Shown one piece after another: positions 48,127-58,414 of a stretch of DNA of 64,000 bases. The first letter of the stretch is position 1, and each line of letters begins with the position of its first letter. This DNA comes from Gemmata massiliana (GTDB lineage Bacteria > Planctomycetota > Planctomycetia > Gemmatales > Gemmataceae). A model generated the notes under the pieces. The model had not been told where the DNA came from. It was given only the letters and a program-made list of their open reading frames with translations, and ran no database searches. The stretch is from contig HG799469.1 of assembly GCA_000531095.1 (NCBI GenBank), positions 20,719 through 84,718 on the forward strand. The letters run 5' to 3'. The position numbers and the translations under genes are program-made.

Positions 48127-51100
48127 ATGCACGGATCAGCTCGCTGCCTCCCATTCGTCGCCGCGTTCGCCCTCCTCGCTCTCCTCTTCGGGCCGGGGTG
48201 TGCGCGGTATAACTACCGCGAACGCGCTGACAAGGACGTCGCAGGGATCATATCGCAGAAAAACGTGTTCCCGGATTGGCAGGTGAAGAAGGACTGGCAC
48301 GTTTACCCGGACCCGCGTGCGCGGTTCGCGGACGCTTCCAACCCGGACCGCCCGCCGTACCCGCCCGACGACTACGCGGCCAAGTTATTGGCGCCCAACC
48401 CGCAGCGCCCGACGAAGAAATCCGGCGTCGGACGGCAGGACGGCGAGGGCTACGTCTCGCTGCTCCAGCAGTGGGACGCGGAGAACCGTGCCGACGACCC
48501 GAACGCGCCGCCCGCTCGGGCGGCTGCGATGGGGCCGACCAAGCCTCCTGCGGGCGCGCCGAATGCGCCCGTGAGCAAGGACGGGTTCCCCGTAACAACG
48601 GGTGCGCCGAACGCGGCTCAGGCAGAGCGCCCGGCCGTGCGGCACAGCGTCCCGCCGGGGTTCCCCGGCGCGGGTCAGGCGGCACCGGCCGCGAAGTCGA
48701 ACAACGAGATCGGGCCGTGGGTCGCTGCGGCGAAACGCGGACCGCAAAGTCCGGTCCCGGCCACCGCCACAAACAGCGCGCCGCCCAAGACTCCACTGCA
48801 TCCGCCCGTTATTACGGTCATTTCGGGCGACGCGGAATCGACCGGCAAGGCGGTGCCCGCGGTCGCGCTGGTGCCGGTGCAGCCCGTTCCGGTTCCACCG
48901 ATCGACAGCTTGCCGCCGATTCTTCCGCCGGGCACGGAACCGAAGGCGCTGGACCTGAAACAACCAGGGCCGGACACCCCGGGCAAAGCCGCGGACCCGA
49001 TGGGGAAGGGACCGCCCGAACTGTACCCGTCGGTCTTGACGACCGGGAACGATCCTGCCTCGGACTACCTCAAAGCGCTCGAATCCGGGCAGACCGGGTA
49101 CCGGCTGAAACTCGATCAGGCCATTGAACTCGGATTGTTCAACGCGCGGGAGTACCAGGACCGGCGCGAAGACCTCTACTTGACCGCGCTGCCGGTCACG
49201 CTGGAGCGGTTCAACTTCGCCGCGCAAGCGTTCTTCACGGAGCAGGTGATTCGCGAATCGACCGGGCGCCAGCTCGCCAACGGTGGCGAGCGGTGGTCAC
49301 TTAACACCACCGGCGGCATCAACAAGCTGTTCCCAACTGGTGCGATGCTCATGGTGAAGCTCGCGAACCAGATCACGATCGACCTGTCCGGGGACAAGCC
49401 GCAGACCAGCATCAGTAACCTGACGCTGAGCCTCGCGCAGCCGTTCCTCCGGGACGGCGGGTACGCGGTCACGCTTGAAGGACTCACCCAGGCCGAGCGC
49501 ACGCTGGTCTACGCGATGCGCTCGTACACCCGGTTCCGCAAGCTCTTCTACGTCGCGCTGGCGGCCGGCGGCTCCGGCGGCGGGTACACGAACAACCCCT
49601 ACGGGCTCCAGGGGCTGTCGCCGAACCTCGGGCGCGGGATCGGTGGGAACCTCACCGCGCCGAACATCGGGTACTTGCCGCTCCTGCAACAGTCCGCGAC
49701 CCTCAACAACCAGCGGAAAAACGTCGTGGCACTGGAGCGCCTGTTGCAGTTGTACCAGGCGTTCCGCGAGGGCGGGCAGCAGTCCGATTTGCAGGTCGGG
49801 CAGGTCGAGGTGCAACTGCTCACCAGTCGCTCCCAGCTCCTCGGTTCGGCGAACACCGGGGCCAGCCAGAGCGGGATCCGCGGGTTCCTCGACAGCCTGG
49901 ACAACTTCAAGCTCCAACTCGGGCTGCCGATCACGGTCCCGCTGGAACTCGACGACGGCCCGCTGCGCCCGATCCGCCAGCAGCTCGGGCGCTTCGAGGA
50001 GGTTTACGCTCAGGTACAGCAGACGGAACTGGCGGCCGCGAAGTACGATCCGGCGGAACCGGTCGCCCAGTTCCGTGTCCGGTGGCGCAACCTGCTCGCG
50101 GATTCCGCGTTAGTCAAAGGGACGCCGTTCGCGAAATCGATCGGCGAGCGCCTGGATTCGTGGGCGCCGGCGAAGCTCACGGACGACCAGGCGGCGGCGC
50201 GGCTGGCCCAGATCCGGGAGGAGCGGCGCAAGTTGCTCGCGGCCCGCGCCGACCGGCAAGTGAAGGGCGTCCCGGAGCCGGAAGCCGATACCCGGAAGAT
50301 CGCGCTCCTGGAAGACGACATCGACCTGGGGGACTTCGAGCGCCTGGTGCGGATCTACGAGTCCCAGCCGTGGACGAAGGTGACCACTCCGGTGGTCCGG
50401 GCCACGGTTCAGGCCGCCGCGTTCCGCGACGTGTTCAATGCGTTCTACCAGTTGATTCTGGAGGGGCGCAACGATCGACTGACGGGTGTTCGGTCCCAGT
50501 GGCCGGCGCTGCCGCCGCTGACCGTGGGCGACACGGGTACCGACGTACTGGTCGCGCCGCTCGACGACGCCTACACCGCGGCCATTCAGACGGCTCTCAC
50601 AAATCGCCTCGACCTGATGAATTCCCGTGGACAGGTCGTGGATGCGTGGCGCCAGATCGCAATTCAGGCAAATTCGTTGCAAGGGGTGTTCGATGTTCGG
50701 TATGATCTAAACAGCAACACCCCGGCCGGTCGGAACAATGGTCTCGCGTTTGCGGCCGACCGGAGCAACCACCAGCTCGTATTTAACGCGGAATTGCCGC
50801 TCGTCCGCCGGGCGGAGCGTAATAATTACCGGGCCGCGTTGATCGGTTACCAGCGCCAGCGCCGCACGCTGATGGCCTTCGAGGATAACATAACCAACGA
50901 CGTCCGGAGCGATCTCCGGGAATTGCGAACCCTGGCCCAGTTGTACCGCATCCAACAGCGGGTGGTGGAACTCGGGTACTCGCAAGTAGACAACGCACAA
51001 GCCATCCTCCTGGCCCCGCCCGCACCCGGGGCCGCGACCGACGCGGGTAGCGCCGCGGCCCTGACGCAACAGGTTCTAGACGCCCAGAACCGTCTGGTAA

Positions 51101-51315
51101 CTGCCCAGAACACGCTCTTCCAACTTTGGGTCGCGTATCAGATTGGTCGGATGCAACTGTACGTCGACCTCGAACAGATGACCCTCGATGACCGCGGGGT
51201 ATGGATCGATGAGTTTTTCAACCGAACCGATGCCCAAAACCGATCTCCCGCCGACGGGCAACGGCCCGGCGAACGGCTCCACGCTCCCCAACCTGTCGGG
51301 GCCGGCGGGAAGTAA
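48127..51315 (+). CDS. TolC-family outer-membrane efflux lipoprotein with Pro-rich N-terminus
   Basis: Starting at 48127 (MHGSARCLPFVAAFALLALLFGPGC), the 1062-residue product has a lipoprotein signal (lipobox FGPGC) and about 280 residues of Pro/Ala/Gly-rich linker. A region with TolC-type features follows: a domain beginning LKLDQAIELGLFNAREYQDRREDLYLTALPVTLERFNF, the YRAALIGYQRQRRTLMAFEDNITNDVRSDLRELRTL helices, and LTQQVLDAQNRLVTAQNTLFQLWVAYQIGRMQLYVDL. Expected role: outer-membrane channel of the exporter encoded with the following three genes. The long Pro-rich insert and large size (about 450 residues is usual) are unusual. Confidence 0.85.
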   Translation: MHGSARCLPFVAAFALLALLFGPGCARYNYRERADKDVAGIISQKNVFPDWQVKKDWHVYPDPRARFADASNPDRPPYPPDDYAAKLLAPNPQRPTKKSGVGRQDGEGYVSLLQQWDAENRADDPNAPPARAAAMGPTKPPAGAPNAPVSKDGFPVTTGAPNAAQAERPAVRHSVPPGFPGAGQAAPAAKSNNEIGPWVAAAKRGPQSPVPATATNSAPPKTPLHPPVITVISGDAESTGKAVPAVALVPVQPVPVPPIDSLPPILPPGTEPKALDLKQPGPDTPGKAADPMGKGPPELYPSVLTTGNDPASDYLKALESGQTGYRLKLDQAIELGLFNAREYQDRREDLYLTALPVTLERFNFAAQAFFTEQVIRESTGRQLANGGERWSLNTTGGINKLFPTGAMLMVKLANQITIDLSGDKPQTSISNLTLSLAQPFLRDGGYAVTLEGLTQAERTLVYAMRSYTRFRKLFYVALAAGGSGGGYTNNPYGLQGLSPNLGRGIGGNLTAPNIGYLPLLQQSATLNNQRKNVVALERLLQLYQAFREGGQQSDLQVGQVEVQLLTSRSQLLGSANTGASQSGIRGFLDSLDNFKLQLGLPITVPLELDDGPLRPIRQQLGRFEEVYAQVQQTELAAAKYDPAEPVAQFRVRWRNLLADSALVKGTPFAKSIGERLDSWAPAKLTDDQAAARLAQIREERRKLLAARADRQVKGVPEPEADTRKIALLEDDIDLGDFERLVRIYESQPWTKVTTPVVRATVQAAAFRDVFNAFYQLILEGRNDRLTGVRSQWPALPPLTVGDTGTDVLVAPLDDAYTAAIQTALTNRLDLMNSRGQVVDAWRQIAIQANSLQGVFDVRYDLNSNTPAGRNNGLAFAADRSNHQLVFNAELPLVRRAERNNYRAALIGYQRQRRTLMAFEDNITNDVRSDLRELRTLAQLYRIQQRVVELGYSQVDNAQAILLAPPAPGAATDAGSAAALTQQVLDAQNRLVTAQNTLFQLWVAYQIGRMQLYVDLEQMTLDDRGVWIDEFFNRTDAQNRSPADGQRPGERLHAPQPVGAGGK

Positions 51316-53284
51316 ACCCCAACAGCGCAAGCTCCCGTCGCGCAGCGGCGGCGGGGGCCGATTGTTGCCCTTCGCTTTCGCGGGGGCGATTCTCGCAGCC
51401 GCCGGCGTCGCCGGTGGCTGGTACTTTTTCCTTCGCGCGGCCCCGGCCCGCGCGGACGTGCTGCTTCACAAGGTCAAGCGCGAATCGCTCGTGGTCACCG
51501 TTGCCGAGAAGGGGACGCTCGAATCGGCCGATAACCGCGACATCGTGTGCGAGGTGCGGGCCGGCACGAAGGGCTTCGCCAGCACCATCAACTGGGTCAT
51601 CGACGACGGCTCCCGGGTCAAGCCCGGGCAGCTCCTGATGCTCCTCGACGACTCCGCACTGAAGGATCAGGAAGAGAAGCAGCAGATCGACACGGAAACC
51701 GCGAAAGCGAACAAGGTCAAAGCGGAAAAAGATTACGAGATCGCGGTCAAGCAGAACCAGAAAGACGTCGCGACCGCCGAATCCGATCTCACCAAAGCGG
51801 TCAACGCTTTGAAGGATTACACCGGCCTCAGTTACGACCCGGCGCGCGGGGCGCTCGCCGCGGTCGCCGGCGGCCCGGCGGCCCTGTCCGAGGCCGGCAC
51901 GTTTCGCCAGAAGTTGGACGACCTGACCGGTCAGGTGAAATTGGCCGAGAGCGACCTCGAACAGTATCGCGAGCGGTCCGCGTGGGCGGATCGCATGGTG
52001 AAGTTGTCCTACATGAGTTCCGCTCAGGCCCAGGCCGAGCGCTCAAAAATGGACAGCCAGGTCGAGAAGCTCCGCAGCCTCCAGGCCCAGCGCACTCAAT
52101 TAATTGCGAGCACCCGTAATCAGGAACTCACGAACCTGATTCTCGCTCGCGACATTGCTCAGATCACAGTGGAGCAAGTCGTTCTTGCCGCCGAAGCCAA
52201 ACTCGTCCAGTTCGCCGCCGAAAAGCAAAAGTGCAACTCGATTTACCTCCAGGCGGACGACACGCTCCGAGAAATCGCTCAACAGAGGGCGAAGTGCCGG
52301 ATCACGGCCCCCGACACGATCGAGCCGGACTCGATGGTGGTGTACTTCCGCAACGAGTCGAACCGGTTCGGGAACAGCAGCAGCCAGGGTATGATCGAGC
52401 AGGGCGCGCAGGTGAAAGAGGGGCAGAAACTGCTCCGCATCCCGAACCTGCACCGGATGCAGGTGAACACCAAGGTTCACGAGGCGATGGTGGCCCGCAT
52501 CCGCGGGGACGTGCGCGTGCCCACGTACCTCGTGGACGGCATCCAGAGCACGATGCTGTTCAACACCGATCCGTTCAACCGGCTCGTCACCCAGCGCCAG
52601 GAGATCATCGACCGGCTGCGCGAGAAGTACCGCAACTTCGAGTACAAAAAGTTGTCCGAGGGGCAGAAGGCGAACATCCGCGTGGACGCGCTGCCCGGCA
52701 AAGTGTTCGAGGGACACGTCCGCACGGTCTCCGCGGTAGCGAGCCAGGCCGATTCGTGGATCTCGGACGTGAAGCTCTATCAGACGCTCGTGATGGTCGA
52801 CTACGAGGTGTTCACGGACGGCACCAAGAAGCGCATCGAGAGCGAACAACTCAAGCCGGACATGACCGCGGAAGTCACGATCACCGTGGACACCGCGACG
52901 GAACCGGTGCTCACCGCGCCCGTTCAGTCCATCGTCGGTGGTGCCGAGATGGGCGTCGCGCGCAAGATCTACGTCAAGACGCCGACCGGGTACGACGAAC
53001 GCGAGGTCAAGCTCGGACTCTACAACGAGAAATTCGTGGAGATCCGCGAGGGCCTGACCGAGGGCGACGAGATCGTCATGAACCCGAAGGTGCTGCTCGA
53101 CCCGAACGACAAGACCCGCACCCGCGACGGCGACAGCAAGGGTGGTGGCGGTAAGGGCGGTGAGGGTAAGGGCGAGGGCTTCAAGGGTGACGGTGCCGGC
53201 GGTGCTGGAGGGGCGGGCGGTGCCGGGAAGGGTGGCGGTGGTAAGAAGAAGGGCGGTGGTGGCGGTCCGCCGGCCGGTCTCTGA
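51209..53284 (+). CDS. HlyD/MacA-like periplasmic adaptor
   Basis: Starting at 51209 the product has 691 residues and overlaps the TolC-like gene by 107 bases; the ATG at 51230 is an alternative. A membrane helix (LLPFAFAGAILAAAGVAGGWYFF) is followed by a lipoyl-like segment (VVTVAEKGTLESADNRDIVCEVRAG), a long helical hairpin (DSALKDQEEKQQIDTETAKANKVKAEKDYEIAV and later repeats), and MacA/HlyD beta-barrel strands (LYQTLVMVDYEVFTDGTKKR, GLTEGDEIVMNPKVLLDPND). The C-terminal 45 residues are Gly/Lys-rich. It should link the inner-membrane transporter to the TolC-like channel. Larger than typical MacA (about 370). Confidence 0.85.
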   Translation: MSFSTEPMPKTDLPPTGNGPANGSTLPNLSGPAGSKPQQRKLPSRSGGGGRLLPFAFAGAILAAAGVAGGWYFFLRAAPARADVLLHKVKRESLVVTVAEKGTLESADNRDIVCEVRAGTKGFASTINWVIDDGSRVKPGQLLMLLDDSALKDQEEKQQIDTETAKANKVKAEKDYEIAVKQNQKDVATAESDLTKAVNALKDYTGLSYDPARGALAAVAGGPAALSEAGTFRQKLDDLTGQVKLAESDLEQYRERSAWADRMVKLSYMSSAQAQAERSKMDSQVEKLRSLQAQRTQLIASTRNQELTNLILARDIAQITVEQVVLAAEAKLVQFAAEKQKCNSIYLQADDTLREIAQQRAKCRITAPDTIEPDSMVVYFRNESNRFGNSSSQGMIEQGAQVKEGQKLLRIPNLHRMQVNTKVHEAMVARIRGDVRVPTYLVDGIQSTMLFNTDPFNRLVTQRQEIIDRLREKYRNFEYKKLSEGQKANIRVDALPGKVFEGHVRTVSAVASQADSWISDVKLYQTLVMVDYEVFTDGTKKRIESEQLKPDMTAEVTITVDTATEPVLTAPVQSIVGGAEMGVARKIYVKTPTGYDEREVKLGLYNEKFVEIREGLTEGDEIVMNPKVLLDPNDKTRTRDGDSKGGGGKGGEGKGEGFKGDGAGGAGGAGGAGKGGGGKKKGGGGGPPAGL

Positions 53285-53403
53285 TAACTTGGAGTGCCGG
53301 AGTCGGGGATCGGGCAATCCGGTCTCAGACTTCGGCCGAAAACCGAACGAGTCCCTCGCGGATACCGTAGGCACAACGTCGTCACAACAACGCGACCCGT
53401 CCG

Positions 53404-53460
53404 AACGAGCCGCGACCACCGGGAGCGGAGAGCCTCTCGCCCCGGTGGTCGCGGCTCGTT
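53404..53460. repeat. Palindromic element with AACGAGCCGCG ends, second copy
   Basis: 53404-53423 is the exact reverse complement of 53441-53460 (20 bp), with a 17-base centre. It lies between the adaptor and ATPase genes inside the exporter operon. Its ends equal those of 18104-18198. Confidence 0.75.
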
Positions 53461-53510
53461 ACGGTTACCAAAAGCTGGCTCGCCGCTGCCCCTTGCTTGG
53501 ACCCCCCCTG

Positions 53511-54224
53511 ATGCCTGCCATCGTCAGCGTCGTCGATCTGGTCAAGAACTACTACATGGGGACGCAGACCGTTAACGTCCTCAAAGGGCTGAACCTGTCG
53601 TTCGACGAGGGGGACTTCGTCGCACTGATGGGACCGTCCGGTTCGGGGAAATCAACACTCCTCAACGTCCTCGGGTGCCTCGACCGCCCCACCAGCGGGC
53701 ACTACTACCTCGGCGATGTGGACGTGTCCGAAATGGACGACGACCAGCTCTCCGAGGTCCGCAGCACCTACCTCGGCTTCATCTTCCAGTCGTACAACCT
53801 GCTCCCGCAGTACACGGTCGTCGAGAACATCGAGCTGCCGCTGCTCTACCAGGGCATCAAGCTCGACGAAACGACGAAGGCCCGGTGCGTCGCACTGGCG
53901 GAACTCGTCGGCCTGGGCGAGCGCCTCGACCACCGGCCACTCCAACTCTCCGGCGGTCAGCAGCAGCGCGTCGCGGTGGCGCGGAGCCTGGTGAACGACC
54001 CGCACCTGATCCTGGGCGACGAACCGACCGGGAACCTCGACTCGAAGACCAGCGTCGAGATCATGCAGATGCTCCGGGAACTGAACCGGTCGGGCAAGAC
54101 CATCATCATGGTGACGCACGAAAACGACATCGCGGAATGGGCCCGGCGCGTCGTGCGCCTCCGCGACGGGCGCGTCGAATCGGACGTGCGCAACGACACC
54201 CGCACCATCATGGAGATCAACTGA
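53511..54224 (+). CDS. MacB/LolD-type ABC transporter ATPase
   Basis: The 237-residue protein starts at 53511 (MPAIVSVVDLVKNYYMG) and has Walker A MGPSGSGKST (near residue 44), the Q-loop FQSYNLLPQYTVVEN, the signature LSGGQQQRVAVARSL, Walker B LILGDEPTGNLDS and the H-loop VTHE. The L-P-Q-Y-T-V-V-E-N segment and GNLDS ending are typical of the MacB/LolD/FtsE-like subfamily. It powers the adjacent permease. Its stop overlaps the permease start (TGATG at 54222-54226), which implies translational coupling. Confidence 0.95.
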   Translation: MPAIVSVVDLVKNYYMGTQTVNVLKGLNLSFDEGDFVALMGPSGSGKSTLLNVLGCLDRPTSGHYYLGDVDVSEMDDDQLSEVRSTYLGFIFQSYNLLPQYTVVENIELPLLYQGIKLDETTKARCVALAELVGLGERLDHRPLQLSGGQQQRVAVARSLVNDPHLILGDEPTGNLDSKTSVEIMQMLRELNRSGKTIIMVTHENDIAEWARRVVRLRDGRVESDVRNDTRTIMEIN

Positions 54225-55681
54225 TGTTCGGGTTCAGCCTCTCCGCCGGCACGATCCTCATCGCGGCCGTCGCGGTGCTGGTGCTGGTGGTCGTTCTCGT
54301 GACGGTCTTGTTCGCGACCGGGCTGGCGGCGCGGCTGCCGTTCATGGCGAACACCGCGAAACTCCAGCGCAGCGTGTCGCTCGCGGTCAAGAGCTTGTGG
54401 CTCCACAAGTTGCGCTCGGTCCTTTCGGTGCTCGGTATCATCATCGGTACGTGCTCGGTCATCTCGCTGATGTCGTTCGGCGAGGGGTCCATGCAGGACG
54501 CGCTCGACGACATCAAGCGCCAGGGCGCGACCAACATCATCGTGCGCAGCACCAAACCGCCGGACGATTCGGCAACCGCGTCGAAGGGGTTCGTGACGAG
54601 CTACGGTTTGGTGCGAGACGACCTGGAGCGGTTCAGCACGCTCACGACCGACGGGGCCGTGACGCGGATCGTGCCCATGCGCGTGTTCCCGAGCGAGGCG
54701 CGGTATTTGGAGCGCCTCGTGAACGCCCGCGTCATCGGGACCGTGCCCGATTATCAGGTCGTGAACAAACTGGAACTCTCGCGCGGCCGGTTCCTCCTGG
54801 AAGAAGACGACAGCGACCTGGAGAACTACTGCGTCCTCGGTTCAGAAGTGGCCGACAAACTGTTCCCCTTTGAAGACGCGCTCGGCCAGACGGTCGGGAT
54901 CCGCAGTCACTTTTTCCTCGTCGTCGGCGTCCTGAAAGAGCGGATGCCGACCGGCGGCTCCGGCGGGAGCCAGGCCGCGGAGGACTACAACCGCGACATC
55001 TACGTCCCGATCCGCACGAGCCGGCGCCGGTTCGGTGAGGTGATCTCGGTCCGCACGGCCGGCGCCCGTATGAACGAGAAGGTCGAGTACAGTCAGGTCA
55101 CGCTCACCGTGAACGCGGAGGTCGACAAGCCGGAGGGCCGGGCGAAGGTGCAGGCGGTCGGTAACGAGATCAAGGGTATGCTGGAGCGCAAGCACCCCAA
55201 GCGCGACTGGACCGTGACCGTTCCGCTCGACAAGCTCGAAGAGGCGGAGCGCGCCCAAACGCGGTTCACGCTCCTTATGGCAATGATCGCGTCGATTTCG
55301 CTCCTGGTCGGGGGCATCGGGATCATGAACATCATGCTCGCGACGGTGACGGAACGCACCCGCGAGATCGGTATCCGCCGCGCGCTCGGGGCCAAGCGCA
55401 AGGACATCGTCATGCAGTTCCTCGTCGAGGCGGTGGTCCAGACCACCATCGGCGGGCTGTGCGGCGCGGCCCTGGGTGTCACATCGGTGTACGCGGTCCC
55501 GGCCGTTTGGGATCTGTTGCGCGGTTGGTGGCCCGGTACCGCCGCTCTGCCGGCGAAGCTCCACGTGCTGTCGATCTTCCTGTCGGTCGGGGTGTCGATT
55601 CTGGTCGGGATGTGCTTCGGCCTCTACCCCGCGTGGCGCGCGGCGAAGCTCGACCCGATCGAGGCGCTGCGGCACGAGTAA
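54224..55681 (+). CDS. MacB-like ABC transporter permease
   Basis: The 485-residue permease starts at 54224. An extra N-terminal hydrophobic stretch (ILIAAVAVLVLVVVLVTVLFATGL) precedes the MacB core: the helix KSLWLHKLRSVLSVLGIIIGTCSVISLMSFGEG, a large periplasmic domain (about residues 85-340), the helices MAMIASISLLVGGIGIMNIMLATVTERTREIGIRRALGAKRKDIVMQFL and VLSIFLSVGVSILVGMCFGLYPAWRAAKLDPIEALRHE. The terminal AKLDPIEALRxE is a MacB hallmark. With the TolC-like and HlyD-like proteins it makes a full tripartite exporter; the substrate (antibiotic, lipopeptide, protein) is not shown. Confidence 0.95.
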   Translation: MFGFSLSAGTILIAAVAVLVLVVVLVTVLFATGLAARLPFMANTAKLQRSVSLAVKSLWLHKLRSVLSVLGIIIGTCSVISLMSFGEGSMQDALDDIKRQGATNIIVRSTKPPDDSATASKGFVTSYGLVRDDLERFSTLTTDGAVTRIVPMRVFPSEARYLERLVNARVIGTVPDYQVVNKLELSRGRFLLEEDDSDLENYCVLGSEVADKLFPFEDALGQTVGIRSHFFLVVGVLKERMPTGGSGGSQAAEDYNRDIYVPIRTSRRRFGEVISVRTAGARMNEKVEYSQVTLTVNAEVDKPEGRAKVQAVGNEIKGMLERKHPKRDWTVTVPLDKLEEAERAQTRFTLLMAMIASISLLVGGIGIMNIMLATVTERTREIGIRRALGAKRKDIVMQFLVEAVVQTTIGGLCGAALGVTSVYAVPAVWDLLRGWWPGTAALPAKLHVLSIFLSVGVSILVGMCFGLYPAWRAAKLDPIEALRHE

Positions 55682-56065
55682 CGGGTGCCCGCGCAAGCTA
55701 CCCATCTTCCACCGTTAATCTCGCGGGCGGGGTCGTTCCCCGCCCGTTCCGCTGGCGGAGGCGCTCGGTGCAGGGGAAACCCGGCCGGGCGTCTCCGTTA
55801 TTTAAGTTCCAGAGTTCCAGAGTTCCAGAGTTCCAGAGTTCCAGAGTTCCAGAGTTCCAGAGTTCGTGGCCTATCCAGTTCGCCGCGCTCGAATCACGGA
55901 ACGTAAAGTTCGGAAGTGGGCTCAGTTTTTGAACCTCTGGAACTTTTGGAACGTGGAACTCTGAAACTTCATACTTGGAACTCCGGCCCGACGAACCTTC
56001 GCGCCCTGTACGCGGCTGGTACAATTCTCCTGTCACCCAACCGATTACCGCACAGGAGCACCTTC
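55682..56065. other. Intergenic space with tandem repeat and pairing downstream segment
   Basis: This 384-base gap holds the AGTTCCAG tandem array at 55805-55860 and, around 55932-55985, complementary-looking units (CTGGAAC, TTGGAAC, GTGGAACTCTG) that could pair with it. No gene is recognised. Confidence 0.5.
55805..55860. repeat. AGTTCCAG tandem repeat, seven copies
   Basis: Seven perfect head-to-tail copies of the octamer AGTTCCAG, followed by a partial copy (AGTTCGTG). The period of eight is not a multiple of three. Located in the 3' flank of the exporter operon and upstream of the COG0523 gene. Such arrays are prone to length change by slippage. Confidence 0.9.
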
Positions 56066-57226
<1,161 letters not shown>

Positions 57227-57235
57227 TCGGATGTC

Positions 57236-57321
57236 GATTTCAGATTTGCGCCGGACGGTCGGGGGCGGAGTCGCGCCCCTTTTGCCTCCCGCCGTCCGGC
57301 GCAAATCTTCATTCTGAAATC
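57236..57321. repeat. Large inverted repeat GATTTGCGCCGGACGG
   Basis: 57243-57258 is the exact reverse complement of 57292-57307, with a further outer pairing of 57236-57243 with 57314-57321 (GATTTCAG / CTGAAATC). It fills the gap between the COG0523 and WD40 genes and may end transcription of the former. Its CGGCGCAAAT core is also part of the repeats at 18022 and 47811. Confidence 0.75.
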
Positions 57322-57331
57322 TCGGGGCGAT

Positions 57332-58389
57332 ATGGCTCGCATCAGCATTTTCGGTAAGGCGGAGAACCGGTTGCGCCCGGTGTGGCAGGCCGCGGCCGCG
57401 GACCACGTGATCGGCCTCGCCTGGGCGCCGGACGGGGCGCGCCTGGCGGTCGCGGCGGTCAGCGGGCCGATCACGGTCTTCGACGCGGCCACCGGGAAAC
57501 CGGCCCACGAGCTAAAGGGGCACAACTTCGGCACGGCCGCGCTCGCGTGGCAGCCCACCGGGAACTTGCTCGCGTCGGTGGGGCAGGACGGCAAGGTGCG
57601 CGTGTGGGACGCCGCGGCCGGCAGCGAAGTCAAGACACTCGACGCGGGTGCGTCGTGGGCCGAGAAGGTGAGCTGGCACCCGTCCGGTCAGTGGTTCGCG
57701 ACCGCGGCCGGGAAGAAGACGAAGGTGTGGACCGCGGCCGGTGAACTCGTGCGCGAGCTGCCCCCGCAAGCCGGTACGGTGATGGACCTGAACTGGCGCC
57801 CGGGGACGACCCACCTCACGCTGCTCGCATACGGATCGGCCACGACCTACGACCCGCTCGCGAACGCGGACCCACTGCGCGTGCTGGCGTGGAAGGGATC
57901 GCCGCTCGCGATGGCGTGGAGCCCGGACGGGAAGATCCTCGCGCACGGGAACCAGGACTCGACGGTTCACTTCTGGTACTACGACGCCTCGCGCGACCTC
58001 CAGATGTGGGGCTACAAGACGAAGGTGCGCGAACTCGCGTGGGACTACACCTCGCGCTACCTCGCGACCGGGGGCGGCCGGTGGTGTGCATTTGGGACTG
58101 TCAGGCCGGGGCGAAGGGGCCGGAAGGGTCGAAGCCGACGATGCTCGTCGGGCACGACGAGGAATCCAATCTGACCGCGCTCGCGTACCAGCACCGCGGG
58201 TTCCTGCTCGCGTCGGCCGGGCTCGACAGCAAGGTGCTGCTGTGGCAGCCGACGAACCGCAAGGGCGCCCAGATCGGGGAATTCGACTTCCAGGGCGGAG
58301 AGGCGTCCGCGCTGGCGTGGTCCGCGGACGACAAGTCGCTGGCCGCTGGTTGCGGGACCGGCGCCGTCGCGGTGTTCCGCGCCGGGTGA
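57332..58389 (+). pseudogene. WD40-repeat protein gene, split by a frameshift
   Basis: From the ATG at 57332 the frame encodes WD40-type repeats (GLAWAPDGARLAVAAVSG, ALAWQPTGNLLASVGQDGKVRVWDAA, LAMAWSPDGKILAHGNQDSTVHFWYY) up to YLATGGG. Near 58070-58081 (GGGGGCGGCCGG) the frame must shift by one base to continue as PVVCIWDCQAGAKG, LTALAYQHRGFLLASAGLDSKVLLWQP and SALAWSADDKSLAAGCGTGAVAVF, ending at 58389. Adding one C restores a protein of about 352 residues. Without the shift the frame ends at 58174 in Arg/Gly-rich nonsense. Probably a sequence error at a GC run or a recent mutation. Confidence 0.75.
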
Positions 58390-58414
58390 CGAATCGGAGA
58401 ATTGAAGAAGAAGA

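Noticed and set aside
51188..51208. Start of the adaptor gene at the earliest in-frame codon
   Set aside because: No ribosome-binding site is visible there and ATG codons at 51209 and 51230 are more plausible.
55805..55860. CRISPR array
   Set aside because: The repeats are eight bases long and contiguous with no spacers; it is a simple tandem repeat.
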